From positions 2,976,088 to 3,040,087 of the forward strand of contig VXAY01002317.1 in NCBI GenBank assembly GCA_013399855.1: a stretch of 64,000 nt of DNA. Reading direction: 5' to 3'. The notes beneath the pieces are model-generated. The model saw only the letters and a program-made list of their open reading frames with translations, did not search any database and was not told where the DNA came from. Both the position numbers and the translations under genes were made by a program. Of this stretch, positions 13,725-27,200 are shown one piece after another. Source of the DNA: Oxyruncus cristatus (Eukaryota; Chordata; Aves; Passeriformes; Cotingidae). The stretch's first letter is position 1. The number at the start of each line of letters is the position of its first letter.

Positions 13725-14145
13725 CTCAAGGATGGAAAAGAAGCACCTTGAAAACAAAACACAGTGAGGCAGATTTCATATCCACTCTGAAAAGGTTTAT
13801 GACCAGAAAAGGCAAAGTGGGTGTTAAATGCCTTTTAGCTATGGCAATAGTAGCAGCACTTGAGGAGGAGGCGTTACAGATTTGCAGCACCCATCACACG
13901 TACGTTCTTCTATCCCAAACCCCAGGAGAACAGTCCTCTCTCTTTGCCAATACTACCGCATGAAAATTCTGATTTCTTAACCCCTTCCTGGCACCCTGTC
14001 TCCTTCCACATTAGTATTCTAGCTAGATATTACTCTATATACCTATACTAAGCCCAACATGACAAGTAGAATTAATCTGACATGGAATAAAACTGTCTGC
14101 AACTTTAAAATTAATCAAAACTGGAAATCCTAGAGTTCCTTTCAC

Positions 14146-14250
14146 AAAAAAAAAAAAAAACCAAAAACAAACAAACAAAAAACCCCACAACCCCCCCCAA
14201 AAAAAAAAACAAAAAAACCCCCCACAAAAACAAACAAACAAAAAACAACA
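14146..14250. repeat. A/C-rich low-complexity tract
   Basis: A 15-A run is followed by repeated CAAA and CCCC blocks for about 105 bp. It could be the decayed tail of an old retroposed element or an expanded simple repeat. No target-site duplication was identified. Confidence 0.85.
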
Positions 14251-14648
14251 CGGCAGAGAAATGACAGAACTTTGTTATTGATTTTAAATGGTGTGTGCTC
14301 AGATCAACCCAGTGTGGTCCAACAGTGCAGTATTCAGTCAGATATATTCCAGCCTCATCAAGAGTTTGTGCTGGAACCAGTTGTGGTTTTTTTCAGAACA
14401 GCTCCATCCTGCATGTTGCCTCATGGAGGCACGCCACCATCCATCCTTACCAAAGACAGCTTCCATTTGTCCTCTCCTTATCATCAAGTCCTAGGGCCAT
14501 TTTGGAAAAGGTCATGGCTGTTTTGGAAAAGGGGATCTTTACTGGGGTTACTCCCATCTGTTTGAAAGCCACAGATGATGAACAGTTTAGAGGAATGCAG
14601 TTTTTGAGCTTTTCTTGGAAGAGACACACATACTCTGCTGAAATCTTT

Positions 14649-14683
14649 AAGGTCCCTTCCAACCCAAAACATTCTGTGTTTCT
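14649..14683 (+). mobile_element. CR1 LINE 3'-end fragment
   Basis: AAGGTCCCTTCCAACCC followed by AAAACATTCTGTGTTTCT closely matches the consensus end of avian CR1 elements, which finish with repeats of ATTCTATGAT. The direction of the tail places the element on the plus strand. The 5' extent is unclear. Confidence 0.6.
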
Positions 14684-16883
14684 AAGAAACAGGAAAAGAG
14701 TAAACTCACAGTTTATATCTCCTACATAAAAAATTAATCACACCTGCAGCAGTGAGCACATGAGATGTGACCAAACATGAACAAATGACAATGAAAGGAG
14801 AGGGGAAAGGAAAAGGCTCCAAAAGGCAGTTTGTGAGACACAGGAATACAAGTAATATGGAAAATAAAGTTCAGAGGTGCTCTGTAGGCAAAGCAGCTCT
14901 TAAGTATCACTGCAATCCCTCATATGGCCAGAATCTGGTGATAACAGCAAAAACAAAACCCCCAGGCAACCTCCCTGCCCTCGAATCCTCTGTATGTATA
15001 AACAATGTATTTTACTTTAATTTAATGTATTCTGAAACTTTCTGGCCAAGAGTACTGTACTGTGAAAACAGTCCTGGGAAGGAAAAAAGGACACTTTATA
15101 ACTGGAAAATAAGTCTTGGGTGGCATTTTCAGAAATATTGTTTTCAAATCCCTACTAGGGGGAAGGTTACTCCAACTATCCTCCACTCTCAGTTAAAGAA
15201 CGGAGCCTAACTGAGTATTTAGCATTCTAAATACGCTTCCCTCTACACCTGACTCCAACAGCAGAAACTGCTGAACAGTACACAAGACATTTTCATGTTG
15301 CCCTGGTCTCTAGTGAAAAATGTTTAGGTACTGTGGGAACACCACCAGGCTCAAGACTTCTCAAATCTCACTTTTGCACACATACATTTTGAAAATTGCA
15401 GGAGTGCCTCAGCATTCAGGAACAAATTTCTACGTACAGGAAAAACATCCCTGCAGAAAGACCTCCTGAGGAGATGTGGGCTGGAATCATCTCTGCTCAA
15501 AGCCATTTCCTCTCTTCTGGCAGGCATGAGGTTGCAATCTGCTACCACCTGGCTAGGTGATTTTTTTGGGGAGGAGGTGGGGGGAGGAAGGAAGGACCCA
15601 CAAGTTCCCAGCTGACAAAGAAACCTGACCTCTAGGCCAACTGTTCCCCTTGCAGCCAGGACACTCAGGACACGGGGAGGAATGATGAAAAAAACCTTCT
15701 CCCCATGTCAACCTAATTTGGATACAGCACACTTGACACATGAGAGAGAGCAGAACATAGCAGACTCCAGCAAGAAAAAGGTATCACGGAACAGAGCTCT
15801 GGGGGGTAGAGCATTTATCTTACGAATCATTTTATTGTTGGGAAGGAAAACTTGGTCTTCTCCCAGATCAAAGGAAGTAAAGAAACTAAACTACAATTTG
15901 CAAACATTATAAACTGAAACCAAGAAAGGAAGTGAAAAACTGCTCTTCCACAACAGCATCAGCCTCCAGGGCCTACCATTAGTTATGTGCCATAGATTCA
16001 TTGAATTCAAATGAATTGCAATTTCCATAGGCTGAGGTTTGGTGGGAGTTGAGAGTTCCTGACTTGTCCCCATCTCCTACACTCTCTTCAATCATGATGG
16101 CTCTTAACACAGTGAAAATAAATGTAGCTTGTATGAACTTTGTTGCCTTCTCAGAATACCTGGAGAAATTAGCACTGTCCCTTGGTTAAGCAAAAACACT
16201 CTGACAGGAGTGCCAAACCTGGACACACATACAGGGATGTGCACAAAACTCTGTGACCCAATGAAAGTAAAGGTGGAAGTAAGGGTCTGCTTCATTCAAC
16301 ACTGATTCCCAGGAGTTACATCACAGAGCCTAGATCTTAGATTAAAATTCAAGGAATTAACATTAAGTATACTCCAAAAGCATATATCTGTACAATCTGG
16401 GATGAAAGTGAAGACATCATTAGATAACAGAGTAAGTTTTCTAACAACATTCATTCATTTTAGAAGAATAATGTTTAGTGTAGAATGTATGGTAGAGAAA
16501 ATGATTCTAGGAAATTATTCTGCCCAATTTCAGATCACAGAGACTGAAATGGCTCAACAGTCTGTCCTTCAGGTCATCAATAACATTAAAACATAGGCAT
16601 AACTGAGTATTTATAATGTGACTGTTCTCACCAAGTAAGAATTTAAACCACAGCAAATGCTGGCTAAAAAAAGACATATTTTCTAAACACCAGCTTATTC
16701 CTATCCTGAAGAGGGACATTAGCTTGCTCAACAAAGCTAATGTGTTACAAGGCATGGAGCACAGGTACCTGTGCTTAGATCCTACTTCAGGCAGACAGTG
16801 AAGACAGACCAAACCTATGTTTTGATCCTGGACAGTGGATGCCATTTATCTGCAGTGAGAACTTAATCATGCAGGCAGCACAC

Positions 16884-17144
16884 CTGACTTAACATCCAGA
16901 CTGCAGTTAAGTCAGCTCACTGCTTCCCACCACCAGGTGAGACCTACCTGAGGCAGGCAAACTTGAAGGATTCCAGCCAGTCAACCCAGAATCAGGCCTG
17001 AGGTGCTGACTGCTGATCTGTAAATGCAGAGGTTCAAGAGATAACCCTCCAAGTAATATTCTTTAATACAATATGTATTGACCTAGGAGCAGTAGCACCA
17101 GTGTGAGTACTGTGCCTGGTGCTACTACACTGTACTTAGTGTAG
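16884..17144. repeat. Cluster of short inverted repeats
   Basis: Four perfect inverted repeats occur within 261 bp: CTGACTTAAC (16884-16893) with its complement at 16906-16915; AATACA/TGTATT (17065-17079); AGTAGCACCAG (17091-17101) with its complement at 17116-17126; and CTACACT/AGTGTAG (17125-17144). The last two overlap by two bases. This lies just beyond the proposed ALKBH3 3' end. Confidence 0.75.
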
Positions 17145-17325
17145 ATTTGTAATTCACTTACACTGTGATTATAATAATTTAGTTCCAAATATTTGGACCA
17201 ATTCTTCTAGGTATCAAATCTGGCAGTACAAGCCTAATTTCTAGAGATGCTGACATTTTCTCTCCCACCTGAAATCAATGGAAGTCACAACTCAGCTGTG
17301 CTAAAAACAAAAAATAAACCAAGAA

Positions 17326-17331
17326 TTTATT
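17326..17331 (-). terminator. ALKBH3: Candidate polyadenylation signal of ALKBH3
   Basis: TTTATT on the plus strand is AATAAA on the minus strand, about 820 bp downstream of the ALKBH3 stop. A weaker variant, ATTAAA on the minus strand at 17621-17626, would give a shorter 3'UTR. Which one is used cannot be decided from sequence. Confidence 0.35.
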
Positions 17332-18150
17332 AGCAAATTCTGCAAATAATTATTTTTCCATCCCTTTTGTGTCTGTTTTCCTGCCTGAGACACAGAGGTA
17401 ACAGTTTTAAGCCAGCAGGGATGGAAGACTGCTAATACTCAAACCATGGGCAGCTCCAACCTGAGTGATAAGACTCATGACTAAGGTCTCTCTGTCACTT
17501 GCCTTTGCTTTGTCTTCTCTACATGGATAAACAGAGTGTGTGGCAGAAAAGAGCCTTGATCCTCTGTTCTAGTAGACACTGGTATAATTCAAGTAGTTAT
17601 TTAAATTATGAAAGTGATTGTTTAATTGCAAAAGACTCTGCAACCTACAGATAAACATCAATGCATTGCCCCTTGATGAAATTTGTAATACTTTGAGAGC
17701 ATCACCAAGTGCAGCTTTATCACTTCTATACATGCACACGCACACAGAGATGGCTTTACATCAAAGAATCCCACCTTGTCATTACTTCAAACAAAGATCA
17801 CTTCTTACAGGTAAAGGAGACACAAGACAAGGTGCAAAACTATCTGCTCTCTGAATCTTCCTGCTCCAGATGGGACCTCTCAAATCTTTCATGTGCTTTG
17901 TGTTCTTTTAAGAACAATCACTGCTGTTTCACAAACTTGAAGCCTGCAATTCAATATCATGTAACAGCATATAATTTCTGTCCACGTAACACAGGCAGCT
18001 TCTGATTGCCAAAGATCTTCATAATATCGACTCTTTTCCCCATCAGCTATTTCATGGAACTCTGTTCCTGTAAGGCTTCCTTTAAATCCGTAGCAATCTG
18101 AGGGTCTGGATCTGCTGTGGATGTACACCCAACGATGTCCAAGTGCCTCT

Positions 18151-18243
18151 TCACTTCCAAACTCCATCTGATTCAGGATAAATGATCCTAAAGGTCAAGT
18201 TTATCCGTGCATCTCTAGAATGATATTCCTTAGGCACTCGATG
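18151..18243 (-). CDS. ALKBH3: ALKBH3 last coding exon
   Basis: It codes HRVPKEYHSRDARINLTFR and a short divergent tail ending GVWK before TGA (18151-18153). It contains the distal iron-binding His and both 2-oxoglutarate arginines. The acceptor TTTACAG ends at 18244. The intron phase is 0. Confidence 0.95.
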   Translation of the reverse strand, partial: HRVPKEYHSRDARINLTFRIIYPESDGVWK

Positions 18244-21200
18244 CTGTAAATGCCATTAGGGGAAAAAAAAAAAAAAAAAAGAAAAAGGAAAAAAAAAAAG
18301 CATGACCTTGTTCATTTAAAATATAATCAAACAACGAATAAAACCTTCATTTCCCATGATGGTTTTTTATTCACATTTCTAAACATTTAGGTAAGGCAAA
18401 AAAATCAGGTTCTGACTGCTCAGAGCCACTGAAAACAAAAGGTCTTCGTATATTACTGTAGACTTCTTAAATTAAGCTACAACACTTTGATACCCCAACT
18501 TCCTATATTGATATTGCTCTTTCCACTGCAGGCTGCAACCTTCATTACTGAACTTTAATGCTGGAACATCTGAGCTGATTCCTATTGCATCACTTAGCAC
18601 TTGAAAGAAAACCCCTTGTTTCTTTGGCTGCTTTCAAATTCTAAGGCAGAAAGCAATACTGATGCCCTGGAAAACAACTGTGTCACTGGAAACAGAATGT
18701 CCCATAACTTTATGGGAGTGCCTTGGGCATATCTGGAAAACTGCACTGCAAATAAACCACACAAACGGCATCAGGGAGTTCTTACCTGCCAATCCTCCTG
18801 GGTAGCTCCTTCCATCATCAAGAGAGTTCCGTGATCAAGGGGGATTTTTAGTCTTTCTACATAAGTATAGTCTCCATTCTCTTCCTAAAAGAAACATTAG
18901 ACACTGAAGAAGCGGGTACATGCATTTGGTAGAAAACCAGTCCTCTACGGCAGAGCTTAAAAAGATGTAAGGGGGGAGGAGGAAGCTCTTATAAGATCAA
19001 GAAGTCTAACTAAACATTTCTGTTTCTGTATTTCATACAAAGTCCAGGAGTCAAGCATTTTAGGGATGAAAGAAGCCATTGTATCTCACTGCCTGTACAA
19101 ATAGGTAAAGTTCAACAAGTTCCTGCATTTAGTGCAAAATTCTGGAGCAAGGCCGAGAACCTTTTGGAAATATCCACTTTTAAAATAAACAGTTCAGTGT
19201 AGAGACATTCTACAACAGCCTCCCTGATTCCAACAGTTAACTACTTCATCAAAAATACACATCTTCCTGCTATTCCAGATTTGCCTTGGTTTGGACATTA
19301 CATGATGGTATTGTATCACCTGTTGGATGAAGAGCTTTTCCTATCTAAAAAAAATAAATGAATCTCCTTTTCCTACAGGATTTTGTAAAACAAGTTGTCT
19401 TAAACAGTATCATCAATAAGCCACACAGACTGCTAAAATAGAAGGCGAATAGTTTGCAATCTTTTGATATGTCTTTAGATTATGTGTAGCTTTTTTAGAG
19501 CTCAAAGATAGCAAAGGGACATAGTAACACCACAGTAGTAGTCTCAAACATGCTGCATCAGTGGGAATAGCAACTCTCTATTGCTTTGCACTACCCCTTC
19601 CAAGTTCAAATCAGACTAATACACTGCTAAGTCACATTGCTCAAGGAAGTCTATTATGACAACACAGTTCTTTTTTTTTCAATCATGACAGTAACCTTGT
19701 CATTAAGTATCTTCCAGAATGCCACACGGGCAGGTTTTATAATGCTCTATGTAATCCTTTAATGTTTTCTCATTTTAGCCTTCAACAGCTGCAGAAAAAA
19801 ATTGCTACAAACCTTGAACAATTTCAGTTTAACATCTGGCCTACTTAATGTTGGCACTTCCATTATTTCATTAATATTGAAATGTAAATAGGAAAACCAG
19901 GATGCCCCCCAAATACAGAAAGGCAGAATGTATTTTACCTTTTATAGATCTCTACTGCTAGCTTAGGAAGATGTCAAGGAAAAATAGAAAGCAACTCTCT
20001 ACAACGAGGAATTCGGGGAAGTTTCAGACAGGAAATCACCTGCAAAATACAGGGATCATTTCAGAGAGGGGGGGGGGTTGGAGAAATGTTTTCATTAGCG
20101 TTGAAAGGAAAGGGACTTGAGGTCTTTTATTTTTAAGTAACAGAAAGCCATAGAAAGCTTGAAAGTGTGAAGTGGATAATAAGTGTCCTTCACTGAAAAA
20201 AAAGACCATGACAGGTTCTCAGTCTCTACACTGTACAAGTACAGGGCTAACCTTTTTCAGAATATACTGCATATAGCAAACAGATAGTCTGAGTATGTAC
20301 TTGCTATTGCACCACTGCCTCTAGAAGCAGAGATACCAGCTTTTTTTTCCAAAGAGATCACCAAATCAGTTATTTATTCTTGGGGAAAAAAAAAGGCAGA
20401 AATACAAAATTACTACAAAGAGATGAGAACAAATAATTAGGTCAGGTCTGAGCTGCTAAAGCATTAGTGTTCCTGTAAAAGACTATATCTTAGACAGTTG
20501 TTGAACATATGCTTCAGATTTTTTAGTTTTTAATTAGTCAGACAGTATTTTCTCTTCCTGTTTCTTATAATGGCTAGTGGACTCCTAAAATCATACTTGC
20601 TGAGTGTTTAGGAGAAGACAATGTTCAATTATTTCAGACTCAGCTGAAGGTAGCAAGTACTCCAGGCTACAAAACCTGTTACCAACAGAGTAGCATTTGT
20701 TACATTTCTCATGTAAAATGAAATTGTACTTCTTGGGCAGACGAGATGAGAAGTCACAACTTACGTCACTTGTAACAGAAGCAGATCACAAGCAAACTGG
20801 AAACAGTATAGGGCAACTGAGGCTGGAAAAATGGAATTATCACAGTAAGATTTAAGGTTGAGGTACAGGTATATCTACCTCACACTGACAGGAGACCCAC
20901 ATTTCTGAAACAGAAACTAATGTTACAAAGTCTCCAGACTTCAGCTGTATGTTGAATCATTCAGGAAAACTAACAAGACTCTGCACAAACCCAACAGGTA
21001 AGAGAAAACACTAACAGGTCATAAAAAGGCAGACATAGTCTTTTGAGAACCATCGGAAAGACCCAACAACTCTCATCCAACACATTTTAATGCTTTTACA
21101 AACCTCACATTTTCAAAAATTTTAACTAAGTTCCTTGAAGCTTAACTGTGCAGTGGCACAACTTGATACAGGTTTGTCTTTTTAAAAGATCATGGCTTAT

Positions 21201-24200
21201 TGAAAAGCTCAAAATAATGAGGTAAAGTAACAATTACTGAGAAAATTATGTCCTAGACTAAAACAGAGTTTGATTTTCAGAAAAACAACTTGGAGTGTGT
21301 GTGTTTATAAAAAAGATGCAGATAGAAGAAAGACTGCAAATCTTCTAAAATGCGGAAAAGCTGGATTGGGATCAAATCAGTTCCCGAAAATAAAAAGCAT
21401 CACTTGATGTAATTGACTATTTATTTGCACCACTGTCACTTGCTGTTCACATCTGGGATCAGAAGTCCCAGTGTGACAGAACAAGGCTATTCAATACTGC
21501 TGGTGAAACTGCCAGCACTCACTAGCTGTCCACTCCAGACTTCTGCATTCCTTAGGAATACCTAAGGGCCCAAGGCTGTGCTGGTGATTGATTAAGCTCA
21601 CTATGGAATCAGGGAGAGCTGAAGGCACTCAAAAACACTTCTAATATGTCTTCTTTGCGAAGACAACGTAAAACATATTTTTAAGCTTCTAGAATTATTA
21701 GCCATTTATCTCACTGTATTAAAAGTAAGGTGTAATACCAAAACCATTTTCTTAACTTCAGTGAAAACAAGGAAAAAAATTCAAAAATAGGTATTATAAA
21801 CATGACTGCTGATGAAAAGCAGAGAAATACCATTGCATGGCTGTTTTCTATTTCAAAGGATTACATCATCTCACTTTGTGGATGGGCAACAGTGGACTTA
21901 TTTTTATCTCTTGCTCATCTTGATTAAAAAGGAATTCTGCTAAGATAAATGATTCAGGAGAAAACATCCTTTTGGCTTAGAAAAATCACTATGTAAAAGC
22001 AACAGTTACTTTCTGTTTTAAATGGGACATCTCTGAGCTTTGTTTTACTTAGAAAAAGAGATTTTTATGTCAATTGGTTTTGATAAGCCAGTGAACTTAG
22101 TCAGTTTTTACCTTCTTACATGTCACTACTAACAGTGTCAACCAAAGCTCATTTAAGAGCTTTTATCCCTAGAGCTGATGACATACAGAAAACTCAGTTG
22201 AGTTTCAGAGGTCAAAAAGTTTATGAAGGAAATCTGGTTTTGACATCTAAGCCAGAAAAGACCTTCTGGTAACAAACATCTAAAGAAGTGCATCAGGTAA
22301 CTTTTATACATTCACTTTGTAACTCCGTATGTGTATTACAAAACCAGCTGCTTACAAGAACAGGTATAGTAAAGCAACTGTTCTGACTTTTAGTATATTA
22401 GAATTTTCATAATCTTGAGTTCCACATAATACAGTCAACCTTTACGCTGTCCAAGAACAGTAATTACAGTAACTACAGTTAATAAGTGAGGAAAGCTCAG
22501 TGTGATTTGATGGGAAGCTGTGAATACAAAATCTGTAAGTACTCCTGGATTCCATCAAGGTTGTTTTCTTAAAATGGTATCAAAATAAAAAAGAGAAAAT
22601 ATCTAGTATAAATCTATATACATCACCCAAGTTTGTTTCTTAAGTCTCAGGAAAGTTTATTGCTACAGTAGTAGGAAATGGGTTCTGGATAGTATGAAAG
22701 CTTCTTCTATAATAAGGAAAAGTAAATGGAAACATCCTGTAGAAAAAAGTATAAATAATAATGCAGTTATACAGGCAAATGAGGCAAAATAATTTCCAAT
22801 AGCTAAAGTCAGCATGGAAAATGCTGGCTTCTAGTTCTTCAGCCATTTACCTATTACCAAAAGAATTATCCTTACAAAACTTAAAGATCTCCTATTTTTC
22901 AGACTTCATCTTGCTTTTATCCCTCTTTTCCAGTTTACTCCTCTGCCACCAGCTGCATAAACACTCTCCTTCACAACAAAATAGTCTCATCTATCAGTAC
23001 CTCTGCATTTTTACCAATTTATTCTCCCTGTCTCTGACAAAACCCTCACTGTGGTTCTTTTCTTTATGTGTTTAGTAATATCAGTTATATTGCCCTTTCC
23101 TCACATAATACACAGGCCTACCCTTAACTCCCTCAGTCTTTCTGCAGCTGACCTAGCAGACTGCAAGTGAGATAGCTCTAAAGCACTCCCATCTTCCTCT
23201 CTGCTTGTCTGTAGCTTCTCAAGTCCTGCCAACACTGGTGGACAACACCACCTCCTCCTCGGCAGTCAGGCTGTCTGCGAGCCTTTTTCATGCCTGTCTA
23301 AATCTTTCTACTATGCTCCACATATCCCCACATTCATCTGCAATTAGGCCTGCCAGGCTTGTTTCCAAAAGTACTAGGTGATCTTTACCTGCTGCTAGAA
23401 CGGCTACTCAAGGACAGAAGAAAAAGAGTGTACTTTAGTGATTCATTTGAAGGACAGACCCATATGAAGGCTGATTCTTAGAACACCACGAACATCCTGC
23501 TATTATCTAACACGCACGTGAAGCTCCCTCTCTTCCCAGCACCCATCAGTTTCCTTGGTTACAGATGGAAAAAGAGCAAGCTGGCAGCTGGTGTTCTAAC
23601 TCCTTTCACAGTTCTCAAAGCAGTTCTCTGGACAAGGGCACCCAGCTGCTCCTCCTGTCACCCAGACCTCTGCCACAGAGCACCTCCCAGTGGAATGTGG
23701 GAGCTTAGTGGGACTTTAAGTACCACCCTTCACTGCTTGACTAGCATTTCACACTCAGCTTCCAGGAGAACCTAATCAGATAACCTGGCATGGTCTCAGA
23801 GTTGAGCAATGACAATACTAAAAAATGGTAGTGAGACTGTATTGGAAAGACCCATCTAACAGAGTGGAATCAATTTCTCTTGAGCAGGAAGATGAAGTCA
23901 TGTACAAGTGGGACTGAGGGCTTGAGGCTGCGTGGAGAATGGGAGCAGGTCACAGTGCTGCAGTGGTGACATGCTCTAGACAAGCATGAGAGGACTTGTG
24001 GACTAAACCAGGAGCTGTGTGTGAACTGTGCATGAATCACAGCTCTAAAGCAAAGCATTTATCTCCTGGTTTCGGTGTAGGCAGGAGCTACAACAAGAAA
24101 GCAAGACGAAAGTTAAAGAAATTTACTGGAACTGGAAGAAACCAGACCACTGTAGATTTTGAACTACCAAGCAGGCATTCAAAAAAACCCTAGAAACCAT

Positions 24201-27200
24201 TTAAAGTAAAGGAAAAATATCAGCTGCAACCACTTAACTGGTCCAAATAAACCAAAAAGGCCGTATTTAGAAGAAAGAGTGCTTAAAATGAAAAATCCCA
24301 TCAGGAAAAATAAAACCGTTTATGACATCATGTTAATTCCCATGAGAGGTCTCCTTATTCCAGAGGGGAATTTATACCTGAAATGTATTTTTAGCTTTTT
24401 TTACATGCACTGGGCTGAAAACCCAGTAAGAATTATTTCTATTTACCCGCAAGGGATGCTTGTTTAAGCAGATTCAATGGGCTATGCATATCTCTACACT
24501 CCTTTACCCTCTATTATATAACAAACACTTACTCATCCAGTACAGTACTCATCAAAAACGAAAAACAGGACTGAACCTTTCCTTCCCCTCACCCTAGAAC
24601 AATTTTCAGGAAAAAAAAAAAAAAACCACTTGCACCTAAGTAACTTTTTTTTTTGTTGTTTAATTTTTGCCAAGGAAAAAAAGATTTCATTGTGTGACTG
24701 TTTCAGAGTGGCTTATATAAACTCTACCAAATTACTACTAGACTATTGTCAAAATTCACACAAACGAGCACAAAAGAAACAACTCACCAACACTACTGGT
24801 TGTCTCTTCACTTAGAAAAACATGAATTTATTCACTAGTAAATTAATTCACGTTTCAAGATATAATCTGGAAAATATTTGTAGAGGTACCAACATGAAGA
24901 GAAGTCTCTGTAGACTCTCATCTAGGACTCTTCAATAGCCCTTCAAGATGTGACCTCACTTGTAGTACTGTTTTGTACACAGTATGTGATCCCACACAGG
25001 CAACTAGTATGTTCATTACAGCTTTCAATTCAAAATACTTAAAAGGACCTACAAGAACAGAGGGAAATCATAGAATCATAGAAGAAAAATGAAGGCCTTT
25101 GAAGTCCTAGAATCTGAAATAGTAGAATGTTGGCCCTCAAAGAGGCTTAATTATGGGAAGAAAAGTATTTACTTTCTCATTCCCTCCTCAATGAAGGCTA
25201 ACTGAAAAGCCCAAAGTACTGATGCTGGCAGATTACAAACCAGGGAAAGCCTGAGTGTCTGTGATGATTGTTAATCTGAATTCCTTTTCCCTAGACTACA
25301 TTGTTCTTCCTGTATCTTGCTTTTGAAGAAAGTAATGTTCAAACTCCAAATATCTACAATCAGTTCTGACTTTCTCTCAATGAAAGAGAGAATGCTACAG
25401 TACAATAGAGTAAGAAAATTACTTATTTGGTGGTACAGCCTGAAAGGTTGTAATTTCCATTAAAGCCTCTTGTAACTCCCACTTGGCAAAGCATCTAGTG
25501 TCATCGGATGCTCTTAGAAAACTGCAGGCTTTGGGAATGTGCAAAGAATACGTAATGTGTGCCATGGAATTCCTAAGTACAAGTTCCCTTAGAAATAGGA
25601 TGCACTTACTAGCAACTTATTTGAAGATCACTCTACACATGGGGATTCTACCTCAGAAACAGGAATGTTGCACTTGCAAAAGGAATACACTTCACAGGTA
25701 GCAAGACTCGGCTAGTCAGAAATATCCTGTCAAAGGTGCTGAAGAAAAATGAGGAGAGCTTGAGGAATATATCTAGAGAAAATCATCTGTCTCAGGAAGG
25801 AAAGGGAAGAGATTGTGCAGTACAGATCAAAGAAGGTAGCCAACTATGAATGGCACAAACTGAATTTCCCCCTTTGTTCATAGTGGGGTCTTTGCAGAAA
25901 ACAGAAAAAAACCCCATTTTACTCAAGAACTCAGAATGACTTTTAAGAGGGAACCTGAAAAGTTTACACTGAAATCTAAATGGCTTTTATTCTGATCCAT
26001 CGATGGGGAACATGGGCACTTCTAGAAATGAATTCCAGCACCGTTTACAGTTTCCTAGAAGAATGAACTTTCCAGCTGACATTTTGTCATCAACACAGCA
26101 TCAAGGATACTTACTCATGCTATGCCCACTGATATAATGCACTGGTTCTGTGATCTCATGCTCAGAGACCAATATTAAATTCTCTTCAGACAACAAAGAA
26201 TTTACAAATTAGAGAACTGGTGAAAAATACAAACTATTTATTTGTTTTCTGGTTCAATTTCTGACCTTTGCTGTTCACGACTAGGTGACCCAAGGTGACT
26301 CTTGATGGGGAGATTTCATTATGTCAGCACAGTTTTCCAGTAGGCTGATAATCATCACCTCTGCTTTCTGTATTAGCTATTCATAATAAATAGCAACACA
26401 GGCAGACAGCAAACTTCTTCCTGAAGTTCTCAGAGACTACACTAGCAGAAAACACAACTGAAAAGAACATCCTAAAATAAGGTAAAATCCTTTCCTTGGA
26501 TAAATAGAAATGGCCAAGTTTAAGTTGGCTTGTAAACACAGCATTCCAAAGCATGGCATTTTATCTAGAAGGAGTATTCACTACTGAATGACCAACTATC
26601 TCCTGAAATGATATTCCACACGTGCCTCCTTATCAAAGGATCTCTGTTTAGTCTGTGAAATATGATGCAACAGTTTCCATGGTATTTTATGGAAAAGAAA
26701 TGAGCTTCTTCACTTTGTTCACTGTCCCTCAATCTGAACACACACATCAAAGCGCAAACATTGTTCAGAGGATTTTTACTTGAAGAGCAGTCAGAACTCA
26801 TATTATGCTTTACATAACGTTGGCCTGAGTTTAAGAAAGCGGTACCAACTCTTTGATTCACTTGCACAGAATAAGTTGACTTTCAGCATCACTGATCTCA
26901 TTTTAAGTACCAGGAAACACCCTTATTCAGGCAGAAAGGTGCCCAGGTCGCAATTTTACTACAGCACACTATTACAGTGGTCCTATCCCCATCCTCAGGA
27001 TTTCATGTTCCAGGCTATGCATTTCTTGATCCATATGTTTATTCCACAGAACTTTACAAGTTCTGCTTTTACTATTAACTATGAAAAGCTTTTGTAATTA
27101 AGTTCTCTACACAGGGGGAAAATAATAAACATATTAGTAGCTATAAGACTGTCTAAGTGTGATATAAACACTCACAGGGGAAGGTTTCTTCCTCATCTCA

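Larger units (their letters stand above)
5900..17325. other. Intergenic DNA between ALKBH3 and C11orf96
   Basis: No exon could be identified on either strand. The longest open frame free of N, plus strand 10943-11482, resembles no family I know. The region contains an A/C-rich low-complexity tract (14146-14250), a CR1 tail fragment (near 14649-14683), an RFX-like X-box (13711-13724) and a group of inverted repeats (16884-17144). Two AT-rich stretches, 7361-7560 and 8300-8450, look like possible conserved non-coding elements, but that cannot be tested here. Confidence 0.55.

Noticed and set aside
14572..14642. Possible C/D-box snoRNA (GATGATGA ... CTGA about 65 nt apart)
   Set aside because: The ends do not form a terminal stem, there is no host intron, and the segment runs into a CR1 tail.
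17889..18167. 92-codon minus-strand frame starting MEFGSEEALGHRW
   Set aside because: It overlaps the ALKBH3 stop codon in another frame and continues into the 3'UTR. The homologous frame ends at 18151.
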